DNA of 64,000 nucleotides, from NCBI GenBank assembly GCA_014084085.1, contig NPFB01000003.1, forward strand, positions 11,576 to 75,575, read 5' to 3'. Below the pieces are notes generated by a model, which did not search any database, had not been told where the DNA came from, and saw only the letters and a program-made list of their open reading frames with translations. A program made the position numbers and the translations under genes. Origin of the DNA: Hondaea fermentalgiana. Lineage: Eukaryota > Sar > Bigyra > Thraustochytrida > Thraustochytriidae. Positions 21,501 to 33,466 of this stretch are shown here, in pieces (position 1 is the stretch's first letter; each line of letters starts with the position of its first letter).

Positions 21501-22837
21501 GGTCCGACCATTTCAGGGTACCGCACGGGTCGTCGCATCGATTTCACCCATCATCACGAGTCATCATCATCATCGTCGACTTCTGCATCGAGCAAGTCCT
21601 ACTCCGCAGGCGCGGTTTCTTCTACCTATTTGATGCGCGTCATGCCAGGAGGGCGCGCGATGGTCGGCCATTATGCTGAGAAACGCAATCCTGCAATCTC
21701 AGGCATTTGTTTCGCATATCTGACCAAGAGCGATGGTTCTTCCGCGTCTCCCCAGAATTTGCAATCGGTTCCCGCGCTCGATCCAAGTGTCTGGCAGCAG
21801 ATTCTTGGATTGCTCCTTGGCAAAATGGCGTCAATTGTGCTCCGCGGACGTTCTTTTGATGCTCTCGGCGCAAGCGACTCTGCAGGCGTAAGCGCACTTC
21901 GCAGTGCTGCCGGAACACCAACGCCAGCTGCAGATGATGTTCTGGGAAATCACGATGACGAAGATGACGATGACGACGAGGAGGAAATGGACGAGGATGC
22001 CGGAGATACGGACGACGCTGACGCGCAGGACCACGGGAGTGTTCCTCACAATCGCTCTGGAGATGAAAGTGACGACAATGCGACTGTAGGCGCCGGTGCA
22101 AGCGCGTCCCGTTCGTCCCCATCCGCTGCGAGTGAGAAGGAGATCCATCGTCTTCTGCGGTCTCGTCTTCTCGAGGGTGGTTTCTCCTCGCTCGCACTTG
22201 ACGACTTCCTCCGTCAGCAAAGCACTCGTGTCGAGGAGGGACCTGCACTACTCATGCTTTCTGGCCATAGGAATGTAGGAAGTGTGGAAGAGTTGACTTC
22301 CCCAAAGAGCGGAGATCCAGAGTCACCTGCGTCTGGTGCCCAAATAGAGTGTGGCTGGGGTCTCGACGATGAGAAAGACATTGCCTTTTTGCAAGCTTTT
22401 CTTCTTCATCAAGATGAGACGAGCTCTGAACAGGGCCAGGAGTATGCAATTGACCGGCTTGATCAATGGATGCTTCGCTTCGCAGGCAAAAGTGCCTTCA
22501 TAAGCGTTGGTGGGCATGCTATGCGGGCCGCACGCATTGCCACGGTTGCCGCTATGCTCATGCACACCGGTGTTCTTCAGGAGGCTCGTTTACTCTATGC
22601 ATGGATGCAGCAAACAGACAACTGGACTCAAGACAAGGATGTCGATGGAGTTCAACCCTCTCGGATGCTGACTGGCGTCTGGCGTGCCGCGCAACGCATC
22701 GTTGAATGGGCCATTCGCTCGAAACAGCAGAGCGGTTCAACGTATGGCGTCCTTGCAGAGGGGATTATGACGAAGGCTCGCTTTCTTCTCTCAGTGCGTC
22801 CCAGTGCCGTGCCCTTTCTTGACTTTCCTGTAGGAAT

Positions 22838-22869
<32 letters not shown>

Positions 22870-25800
22870 TGCAGCAACAGCAAGCGAAGCCGGTAGACGC
22901 CGAGCAATTGGGCAGCTCGAGCCCGCTTGGTGTTGAAACAGATTCAGGTGCAGCAGACGCCACCAAGCACATTTCTTTGTCAAGCTTGATCACTTCTTCG
23001 TTTGTCGATCAGATTGTGGCCGAGCAACCTGCTTCTGTCTCGCTAATTGACATTTTGGACCAGTGGAAACGGGTCGCCAAGTTCGTTACACGCAAGTCAG
23101 CATCCTTCCGAAGTCATCCCCAGGCGCTGGATGCCGTCATCAACTTTATCAAAGGCGGGTTCTCTGTCTCTCGTTTGCACGAGTCTATGCTGACTGCGTC
23201 ATGGCGCGCCACCCAGCGAGCCGCCGGGCTCAATTTGTTTTCGTTGTTCTTTTCCAAGCATCGGACCAAGACAATCAGCTTTCGGCATGTCTTTGGTGCG
23301 TCCGAGATTACCGTGCCACCTGCGACACGGCAGGGTGTCCTCGAGTGGATTGGGTCAGCCATGCAGGATGGAAAGACTCCCGCCATATTGGCGTCGTCCT
23401 CCTCGATGATTAGTGGTGCCACGCGCGGGACAATTCATCTCTCCGCCGCGACAAGATCAGGCGTAGGTTCGGGAACAAGCTCGCCAGCGGGCGCATCTCC
23501 GATCAACGCCGGGTCTACCTCGGATCAAGTGCGCGCTCCAGAAATGTCACCTCTTGATTTTGCAGACAGTTCTACAAACCCATTGTCAACAGGGGGTACA
23601 ACTTCCATCGCAACCGGAGCGACCGGCGAGTCAGAACTTCGCCAGAACAACTCTTCCGCCCCTCCGTCCACCGCAGAAGGCATGCAATTCACAGACACCC
23701 GTGGGTGTGGAAAGGAGCTCCAAAACACAGTCCGAGCTTCCTTTGAACATCTGTATTCTACACTTGCCGCCGACCTTGAACGCGCTGCAATGGGCGAGGA
23801 TGCTGCGCTGCAGCTCGGTATCATCAACGCTTGGAACCTGGTCCTCTCGTTTCATGATCATCAGTTTCTTTCCCGAATTGGAATCTTTCGCATCTTCCAT
23901 CAGGTCCTTACCTCTGCGCGGGCAGCCATCTCAGCCTTGGACGACGAAGCGGTCGAAGGCGAGCCGAACTCGCTGCGCCTGCAAGCGCAACATCGAATCA
24001 TCAAGGCCACGCTTATCATTGTCCATCGCCTGGCCTCGCAGATCGTCTCGTCCCGGGGAGGCGTTTATGCTGATGATGACTCGACGAGTTTCAGCCTTCG
24101 CAGCCCCACTGCATCTCTGCTCAATAACCTGAAAACGCACACTCGGCCCGTGGGCGCGGACACGCTGGGGAAGTCCGTCTTCGAGATGCTTTTTACAGAG
24201 CTCGAGACCGCGCTTGAGTCGACTGCCGAGGAGGAGTACGCGTACCAGGTCATCATGCTCCTCTTTACGATCACGGTGAATGGAATTAGGACCTGCATTC
24301 CTTTTCTCTCTTCCGCAGACCGCGTCGACATCCTTTTGCAAGCCTCGCGCTCTCCTTCACCTCGGGTTCAGCATCGCACGATTCGTTTGCTCGCGCGTCT
24401 TCTCCCAACCATTCGCCAGACTTCGCTCGTTAAAGAGCTTGTCGCCAACGTTGATCCTATCAGTCGCCTTATGGCTCTGGTCCAAGCTGCCCACCCAGAA
24501 ACTTTGTGCTGTGAACCTGATGCGGAGGCAAAAAGCGAAGCTCTTTTAGGAAGTGATGCCGTTTCTTCGTATGCGATGCGGGTGGGGCGTGCGTCGGACA
24601 CAGTCTCTCTTTTGCGGACGCTCATTAATGACAAAACCTCGCCTTGGGTGAATCATGTGCAAGACACTCTCGTTAGCATGCTGGGCAAAAGTTCACCATC
24701 TCGCGAACGCTGGGCTGCTGTGTGCGTTCTTGGTGGTCTGTTCGACCCCTTGCGTGTTTGTGGCAAAGTACAGTTCTCCCCTGCATGGCTCACGCGCGTA
24801 GATGAAAACAATTATGAGGAGATCAAGGCTCTCAGTCAGAAAGCTGCTGTTCTTGCGGCTCTCAAAGGTCCCAGACACGAAACGGCGCAGATTCTACTTC
24901 ACGAACCAGCTGCTGCTGCCGCAGCCGTCGCAGCAGCTGCGGCAACGGTGAATCAGGGAGCTGAGGCCTACACTGCGCCGCGGCTCGAAACAGGGGTCCA
25001 TGCAGGCCAAGTGAAGGACACGATCCGTCTCATGTCGGCAAGTCTGGACACGGAGCTCTTGGTCCCCGTTGCAGAGGTGCAAGTCTCCACGGAGCTGTCC
25101 GCCCCGTTGCTGAGCGTCTACAAGTCTGCACTTCAGGAATTGACTGCCGAAGAGCCCGCGAATCTTCCCTCGAGACATTCGTCGCCGGCTTCAATCAAAG
25201 GCGAGTCCGAGGAGGGCGTAACAATAAAGGGAACAGAGGCCGGAGCATCGGACTCAAAGGACGAGAACGAAGACGATGGCGATCAAGCTGCTTCGCTCGA
25301 TGTCGTATCACAGTCGAACTATGAGCGGTCCAATGACGCGGTCCAGCATGCCATGCTGCGCGCTTCCGTCTTTAAGAGCCTCGTTGCGCTTGGAGCTGAT
25401 CAGGTTGCCTCCAGCGAGCTTTTGGAAAAACTTCTCGAGGTTGCCACGGAGTTCACGCCAACTTCTGGCATTCGCGATTTGGCCAAGGTCGAGTCGTGGT
25501 GGCGCCATGCCTTGTTGCGGTTCAACGAAATTCGAGAAGATCATGCGCTTCTGCAGAAGACTGCGGAGAGCGACGCAGGCGCAGACGAAGCGAAAGGTCC
25601 GGATGCGGGTGGCGACAAGGCGAGTCACTCGGAGTCTGATGACGAGGAGGAGATAAGTCCAGAGCTTCGTACAATGATGGAGCTTGGAATGGGTTTTCCC
25701 AAGGAAGTGTGTCAAATTGCGCTTGAGCGCTGCAGTAACGACGTCGAAGCTGCCATCGACTTTTGCATTGAACACAATAGTGACATAGATGTTCTCGTTG

Positions 25801-28800
25801 AAGCTGCGGAGCGTCAGCGGCGTCGGAATCTAGAGGTCGCTGGAGCATCGTCCGCCAGGGGCTCTGGCGGGGGTCGCGAGGCTGCTGGAAATCAGGCTGC
25901 CTCGACGCGGCGGGCTGTCATTGTCGAGAAACTTATAGAGATGGGCTTTCCCGAACGCTACTGTGTGCGCGCAATCGATGCAGTTGGCGAGAACTTTGAC
26001 AATGCGCTCACCTGGATTCTTGGCCATGGTGATGAGCTCACCATGCAGGACGAAGACGAGCAAGAGCAGTCTGGAGGCAACGAAGGCGAGTCCAATGCCG
26101 ACGAGTCCAAGGACGCTACAGAGTCCCCTCGTGGGGATGATGCGCAAAAGGATGATCAGCAAGAGCACGCAGAGCCGCTGATTTCTTTACCCCCTGGCAC
26201 GGGAGGGCTCTCCGCCACAAGTGGCATGGACGTGGTCGCCATCTCCCCAGATCTTACCGTCGAAGTCAAGACGAGCGCAAACGGTTTCCCCAGCGTTTGT
26301 GCGCGCGATGTGCTGTTGCGCAAAGGTCTGTGGTACTATGAGGTGACCATCTTTACGGACAATTGCATGCAGATTGGTTGGGCGGACGCAGGATTCACGG
26401 GCAACGCCGGCGATGGCGACGGCGTTGGTGACGACGGGCACTCATGGTCTTTTGATGGATACAGGCAATTCGCATGGCATGCCAAGAGCAAACCATGGGG
26501 CCGCGCGTGGGCCAAGAATCAAGTTGTTTGCGTGGCCGTGGACCTCGACAAGGGTGACATGTGGTTCGGTCTCGATGGAGACTACGAGAACGGTATGGGT
26601 CTCATGGTGAGCGGGCTTTCCGAGGGAAGAGACTACTTGAGAGGCTTAACCCCGGCTGTCTCACTGAACCGGACCGAAAAACTCCAGTTCAACTTTGGAC
26701 AAAAGCCCTTTAAGTTTGGGCCTCCCGAGGAGAGCTTTCCTGAAGGCTCGTGGCGTCCAGTTGCAGCTGCAGTGCTCGATCGCGAATGCAACGCACGATA
26801 CTATCTCTGGCACGAAGACGCGCACGCGCCTGAAGTGGCCAAGCATTTCCACGACCATCTTGTCGAGGACTGTCTCGAGGAGGAAGTGCCCGCCTTCAAT
26901 GCGCGGGTCATCAAGGAGCGTTATTTTGCATCAGAGTCATCAGGGGCAAGCGTGAATGCCGCGGGATCTCAATCGAGCCATAGTGGCTCGGGGCGCTCCC
27001 ACTACCGTGTGCACGGTCTCGGCTCTCGGCACGGACGAGCGCGTACGCGAATGAATTTGCCAGACGCGAGCCGGGCCTCTCGCGAAAACACTGGAGCCAA
27101 GCGCGCTGGGCAGTCGTCGGGTACACCGGGGAAGTTGGACGAGGATCTCACGGAGGCCACCGACCTCGAGGCACTTTCGGCCGCTCCCTTGCACGAGGTG
27201 GTCGCAGACACGCCCAAGGCCCTGGCCAAGCTTCACGACGCCCCCTTGCAAACGGTGATGGCAACAATTTTGGTGGCCAGCAGATCTCTTGTCTGCTTGT
27301 ATGCGCGCCATTCCATCGTGATGCTCCTCGAGCGTTGGTCTTGCTTTGGGGCAGACCTGCAGGAGCAATTTGCTGCATCTCTTGCGTCGGGTCCGAGGAG
27401 ATCAGGCCTCTTTACGCAGCTTCTCAAGCTTGTCGCAAGCGATGTTCTCCCGCTCTCCCAGGCCGGTTTGGTCATGCAAACCGGAGCCATTCTCTCCTCC
27501 TTTCAAGTTGCTCTGAAGACGATTGTTGCTACAACAAGCATCGTAGATTCATTGATTGACGCCGTTGGGGCTGAGTTGGGCAGGGCGTCGATGCGAGCGT
27601 TTGGGTCGGTCCAATGGGATGACAATATGGCCCTTTCGCGAGTCTTTGCAGAAGCGAAACGCTTCGACCTTCCTGGCCTCCTGCGCAATGCTGCCCGCGT
27701 TTGTGCGGCGAGGGCTGGTGGGGCCGAACGAATTGTTCGAGGACCTAATGCAGAAGACATGCGGCTCAGCGACGTTGTGATTGCAGAGCTTCCGTCGGTA
27801 AAGCTGGCTCTCTGGTACACTGACTTTTTGCTCGGGGCAACCTCGCGGGACTCACGTATCGTGCGTAGTTTGTTCGCTGCTTGGACACTGTCGCTGCGCT
27901 CTCCAGGCGTCTCGCTTAAACGTCTGGCGGTGGACAAGCTATGCCAAATGCTCAGTGAAGTGGGGGGCGTCGAAGCTGCCGAACTGGTGTCGATCGTCCC
28001 CTTTGATCGCCTGCGCGAGCTCTCGCGTCGATTCTTGGACCGCGACGGCGTGACTTCCCCCGTGCACAGTCGTCTGGTGCAGTCGTTTGTGGAACTATGT
28101 ACGCTCGATGACGCAATCGAGCTTGCCGCTGAGGATATTGCGAGTTACGCCATTCGAGATGCCGATGATCTCATTGGTCCACGTCCTGACTCGTTCTCGG
28201 GGTCCCTGTTGCAGTATCCGATCAAGTTTGCCAGCTCAGAAGTTGGCGGAAATGAACGCAGCAAAGCGAGTTCCGGAGACCTTGGCGCAGACTTGCTAGC
28301 TTTGGCGCTTCGGAGCATTCATATCGGGGATCTTGTCGTGAGAGGTCCGGCGTGGGAGGGCGGTGACGAAGATGGGGGTGTTGGGTCAATTGGTTTCGTG
28401 GTTGGGCTCGAAGACAACCGGATCGTGGTTCGTTGGCGTCCGTCTGTCGTGGCAAAAGATGCAAAGACGAAACCATCTGCAACCACAACTGTGGAGGACG
28501 TTACCGACGAGAATGTCGGAGAAGCCGAGGCGGAAGGCGGATTGGCTGCGGCAGACTCTGCAGGTGATGCGTCGGACCATAACACGCAAAGAGATAGTGG
28601 TGCTCAGAACTCTTCCGAAGTATCGCTCGAGGGTGGAGAGAACGTAGACGGCGATGTTCACGAGAACGACAAAGTTGGTGATGACGATCACCATGACGAG
28701 GATGAAGAAGACGACAACGACGAAGACGACGACGACGAAGAAGAAGAAGATGATGATGACAAAGACGAAGGAGAAGACGAAGACGAAGACGAAGACGAAG

Positions 28801-31800
28801 ACGATGATCGAGAGGGTGACGATGCGGACGGCGGCAGCCTCATGGACGACAGCCTTCTGAAGCGCTATGAGCCCGTCGACCTGGTCAGTGGCGAATGGAG
28901 GGTAGTTCCTCTTCGGTTCGATTCGGACGAGAACAAATTTGCAAGGCTTGATCTGAATGCGCTGCAAGAAGCTGAGGATAAAGCGGAGGCGGAAGCGTCG
29001 CGTAAGAAGCGTGCTTTTCACGTCGTACACTCATCGCGAAGCATTCACGATAATCAAGCTACTTTGGGCGAACGGCTTCGTCTAGGGGCGCAATTGTGGC
29101 TGATGGAGGATCAGAACGCTGGAACATTGCTCTTGCCGGTCTTCCATGCAGCCGTGCATGTGGAAGTGAGCCGGCCAGAAAAGGAGGTTCTGCGCCTTGT
29201 CGAAACGAAGCTACTTCGTGGGTCGCCATGCAGAGGCTGGGAGTCCCGTTTTGGGTCCGCAGCGTGGCGCCCAGGCACGGAGTATGTTTTGCGAGAAGAC
29301 GAAGCATCGCGACGTTTGACCGGGACATTCTCGGTACGTATCCCTGAGATGATGGTACCGCCGGAAGTAAACGATCTGGAGGCGCGTAAGAGAGATTGCG
29401 AAGAACTCGAGCAGATTGAAAAGGACGCTCGGTCCTCCTCGCCGTCCTCAAGCTCGGAGAGCTCGCGAAGTGGTCGTGGCCACGGGGGCTTGGGTGGTGA
29501 AGGTGGGGCCGGAGGTGCAAGCGGCGTCCAGCGGGTCTTTATTCAACGGGGCGAAGCGGAGCAGGCGATTGCTGTTGATATTTCTTCTCTTGAGGATCTC
29601 GGCGACTCGGACTTGCTTGAAGCCCTGTTGCGGCCTCTAATGGGTGGCGGCGGAGGAGCGGACAGCGCTGACATTCGCCGTCTCGGCCGACGTGCTGCGC
29701 AGGCGTTTGGGCGTCAGCATGAAGCCTCGACGACATCATCCTCGCAGCAGTCAGGCCGAGCTTCGGGGGATGGAGCTCGCCACGAGCACCGAGCATCGAG
29801 CGCCATCAGCTCAACGAGTTATAGTCAAGATAGCGAATATATGGATGAGGCCAACACTGCACTCGAGGCCGAGTACCTTCAACCAATTGAGGTTATTCTT
29901 GGCGGCAAAGTCAGTGCGACGGTCCAAGCCACGCGGCTCTGGACGGTGCATGAGGTGCTCAAGTCCGCGGGAGTCTCTGAAGGCGTGCGAGGATTTGTCG
30001 TCCGGGCCCGCCAAGAACAAGGAAAAGAAGTCGAGGACGATCTTGCGAAGAGCGCACCGACCAGCGCGCTTGTGTCCGAGTTCTGCTCTTCCAAGGAGCA
30101 GGCATCGGTAGAGCTCCATGTGGACGAGTCGACTTCCGTGCTCAGTGGCGACCGCAAAGACTCAAAAGAGACCGGGGCTGAAGAGGGATTGCTCGAATCT
30201 AGCGAAAGCTCCAAAGCGTCTGAATTGGAGCCTCTTGTCGTGCACGGCACGATCGAGGTCGCCGCGCACGAATTATTTCATCTGGATGCGGATGTCAAGG
30301 GGTCTTCGATGCTTTTGAGCGAGAATGACGAGCTGGTGACGCTGAGCTCGTTTGATATGGAGTCTCGGGGCCTTGTCCTTGGAACGGTCGGTTTCAGCGG
30401 CGGTGTGCACTATTGGGAGGTTAAAATCGAGCAAGCCTCGCACGAATATGGCTCAGTGTTTGTGGGCGTGTCTGAGCGGCCCCCGGGCGTGTATCCAGCG
30501 GGCACGCAGATGGCGTTTCTTCGACGCTGGGATCGCTCACCGGCTGCGTACGGCTATGTGAATTTCCGCGCCACGTTGGAAACGCATGCATCTCAGCCTC
30601 AAGGCAACGAACAAATCTATGGAGAGTTCTATGGCGCCGGTGACACGGTTGGTGTATGTCTGGACATGGACCAAGGGCAACTGTCATTTTTCATGGACGG
30701 GATCAAGTATGGTCAGCACACGATGAAGGACCTAGGCATTGCGTTTGGGGCGTCTCAAATTGAGGGCAAGGCGGACGCGCGTGCAGATCGCGCGTCTGCA
30801 TTGACTCTATACCCGGTCATCGGGCTCAGGCGCTCCCGTGGGAACAAGGTTCGCATCTTGCACAAGCACTTCACCGTTCCGCGGCGATGTCCTGACCAAG
30901 TATTGCGCGACATACAGACTGTGTCCGCGCTACTTCGTGATTTTTGGCAGGCTGGAGACGGCGCCGAAACTTCGCTCCTCCCTGGTGGGATGGTGGACCG
31001 CGCGTGGGCTCATTACCAACGCTGGTCACAGCACCGGCTCCGTCGGTACCAGTGTCGCGCAAAGGGGCAGTTCGTGGAGGTGGACATTTCTGCTGCGGCG
31101 TGCGAGCGTGCAAGCGGGGATCACGTACAACTCGAGAACGGGCGGCGTGGCCTTCGTGCGGGAGACCGGGTCCGTGTACTGCAAAGCTGCGGCCGGGACC
31201 TCGAGGCCTCAGAGGAAGCATGCGTTCTGGGAGTGTACAACGGTCGCATATGGTATCGCGTAGAGTCGCAGTCTGGTGGTGGTCACGAAGGTATGGAGGA
31301 AGGTGCTTCTCACGCATGGTATTGGGACCCCGAAGAGCTGGGTCTTCTCGAAATCCTGCACCAAGTTCCGGACGAGGAGGCCCCAGAAGCTGTGGCAGCG
31401 CGCCACAGTGATGCTTTACCTGTCATTGACACTGCTGAGGCCTTTGCTGCGCATCTCGCGGGTTGGACCACTCAGGAAGATGGCCTGCTTGTGCAACAAG
31501 TGAATGAGCGGTGCAATGTGTTGGGTGTGGACCCCTTAAATGCTGAGCCCTGGGACTTTAGTGGAGTTCTTCCTCATCGAACATCGGTATCAGTAATTGC
31601 AAGAATTGCCTTGCTCCGGCTGTGGAATTGCATGGCGAAGCGCGTGCTCCCGCAGGTGGACCTGGACGGTCCGCTGGGTGCGTCGCTGCGGCGACACAGG
31701 CAATTGCTCTTTACGTGGACCAAAAAGACCTTTTTTGACCAAGTGCTAGCGGCAACAACGACGCCAACGCCGCTCGCTTCAGACGAATACGATGATCCCC

Positions 31801-33062
31801 CGCAGATTCGCAATGTGAATGTAAATCGGATTCGTGCCGCGCCGCCCAAGCTCGTGACAATCGACAGCGCCGACAAACGATTGCAAGCGTCGGTCTTTGG
31901 ACAACTCTTTGTAGAAGTCGCAAAGTGGTCTTCGCACAGCTTACGACGCGCCTATGTTGGCAAGGGCCATGGTGGGCAACGACGGGCTTTCAAGGTGAAA
32001 TTTTTGGGAGAAGGCGTGAAGGACTATGGCGGCCCGTACCGCGCGGTCTTTGAACAAGCCGTGGACGAGCTGCAAAACGACACGGAGTGGGCAGACGCGC
32101 GTAATGCTTGTCTCCTGCCCCTTTTGGTGCCGAGCCCCAACCGCGCGACAAATAGCGGTGACCTTGGTCGAGACAAGTACTGCTTCTCCCCTTCGGAGAA
32201 GAATCTGAAGCGGTTTGTGTTTTTGGGCAAGCTTGTGGGCATGGCCGCTCGGCATGGCCTGCAAATGGGCCTCGACTTGCCGTCGGCGTATTGGCGTCGT
32301 CTCGCTCAGCTCGACGTGGGATTTGGGGCGCTCGAGGAAGTGGATAAGGTCTTTACGAACTCGATGCGCATGATCAGCAAGCTGGCCGCGGATGGCCCAC
32401 CCGATGATGCGACGTCGCTCTCTGACGTGCTTGGTGTTGAACGATTTCTCGAGGTGTCGTTGTCGGACGGCTCAATTGTGCCCGTTGTTCCGGGCGGCTC
32501 GAAGACTCCTCTGACGTTTGAAAATGCAAGTCGTTACGTGGAACTAGCTCAAGAGACGCGTCTGCACGAGGCGCGCGAGCAGCTCGAAGCATTTCGCGCT
32601 GGACTGAGCGCGGTGGTTCCAGTGGAGATCTTTGCGCTCTTTACCGAGAGCGAGCTGGAGACTCTTCTTTGCGGGCGCAAGGAGCTTGACGTGGGCCAGC
32701 TGAAGACGTGCACAGAGTACGAGGGCGTCTCGCCATCGGATGAGCACGTCAAATGGTTTTGGGAGGTCCTCGAAGAGATGTCAAGCGAGGAGCGCACGGA
32801 GTTTTTGCGATTCTCGTGGGCTCGTTCGCGCATGCCTGCATCGACAGCGGACATGCAGAGCTCTTTCAAAATCACTGCGCCTAGCGGAAAGGCCGCGGAA
32901 GAGCCTGACAAGTTTCTGCCGACGAGTCAGACTTGCTTTTGGCAAATGTCACTGCCCAAGTATTCGGACAAGGAAACACTTCGGAAGAAGCTCCTCTTGG
33001 CCTTTGAGTGCTCGCTCATGGATGGCGATTTCCTCCAGCGCTCGGCGGAGGGATGGCTTTAA
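18585..33062 (+). CDS. Giant HECT E3 ubiquitin ligase with UIM, UBA, MIB/HERC2 and three SPRY domains
   Basis: 4825 residues in one uninterrupted exon of 14.5 kb; ATG at 18585 in AAAATG context. HECT ligases take ubiquitin onto a Cys before passing it to substrate. Domains in order: a UIM-like helix at about 585-603 (MLQQALAMSLSAE); SPRY 1 at about 700-815 (HVFIGVATQSAN...GWGLIGTKVLWHN); a Gln run near 1418-1435; two UBA domains at about 2359-2400 (MMELGMGFPKEVCQIAL) and 2441-2486 (LIEMGFPERYCVRAI); SPRY 2 at about 2547-2700 (GLWYYEVTIFTDNCMQIGWA); a MIB/HERC2-type domain at about 3247-3290 (GDLVVRGPAWEGGDEDGG); an acidic tract at about 3352-3416; SPRY 3 at about 3912-4055; and HECT at about 4441-4825. 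The catalytic Cys is Cys4784 in SQTCFWQMSLPKYS, 41 residues from the end. Architecture is closest in spirit to HERC1/HERC2/HECTD1, but no RCC1 or ankyrin repeats were seen. Confidence 0.93.
22838..22882 (+). repeat. CAG/CAA run encoding polyglutamine in HECT gene
   Basis: About fifteen Gln codons, interrupted once by ATG, in a linker of the HECT ligase near residue 1420. It is one of several CAG tracts in coding sequence of this window. Confidence 0.88.
28640..28830 (+). repeat. GAC/GAA/GAT-rich tract encoding a long acidic stretch
   Basis: Roughly 60 almost purely Asp/Glu codons of the HECT ligase between the MIB/HERC2-type domain and the following folded region. Acidic tracts of this kind often contact basic partners such as histones or ribosomal proteins; no partner can be inferred here. 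Confidence 0.85.
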
Positions 33063-33466
33063 AATTCGGTTTGGGCGCGTGACCTTGAATCTGGTTGGCA
33101 ATTGTAGAAAATCATCGAAACAAATGAGAGATTAAATCATGAAGCGAATCATGCTGCTTTTACTATTTGGATGCTCTCAATTCAATTTCTTCTTATAATA
33201 TTTAGATGAACGGCGAAAGAGGGAGACGAGAAGGCAGCACACACCCGCTTCATTACATTACACGCTGCTTTTTGCCGATTTCTTCCCTCTTTACTTGCGT
33301 GAGTGTGTGGTCCCTTTCTTTGTGTGTGTGTGTGTGTGTGTTCGTGCACGCGTGCAATACTCACGATTCTTCGTGCCGTTCGCAAAGGTGCTGTCGCTTG
33401 GTGCCGCTTGTGGTGGTGGTGAGCGTGCAAGAGATCATTGGGTCAGACTCGACCCTGGCTGTCTGT
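33063..33466. other. Convergent intergenic region with (GT)n
   Basis: The 3' regions of the HECT gene and the cNBD-kinase-PP2C gene meet here. A (GT)10 run lies at 33321-33340. The segment 33063-33210 is AT-richer than the flanking coding sequence. No gene is supported. Confidence 0.65.
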
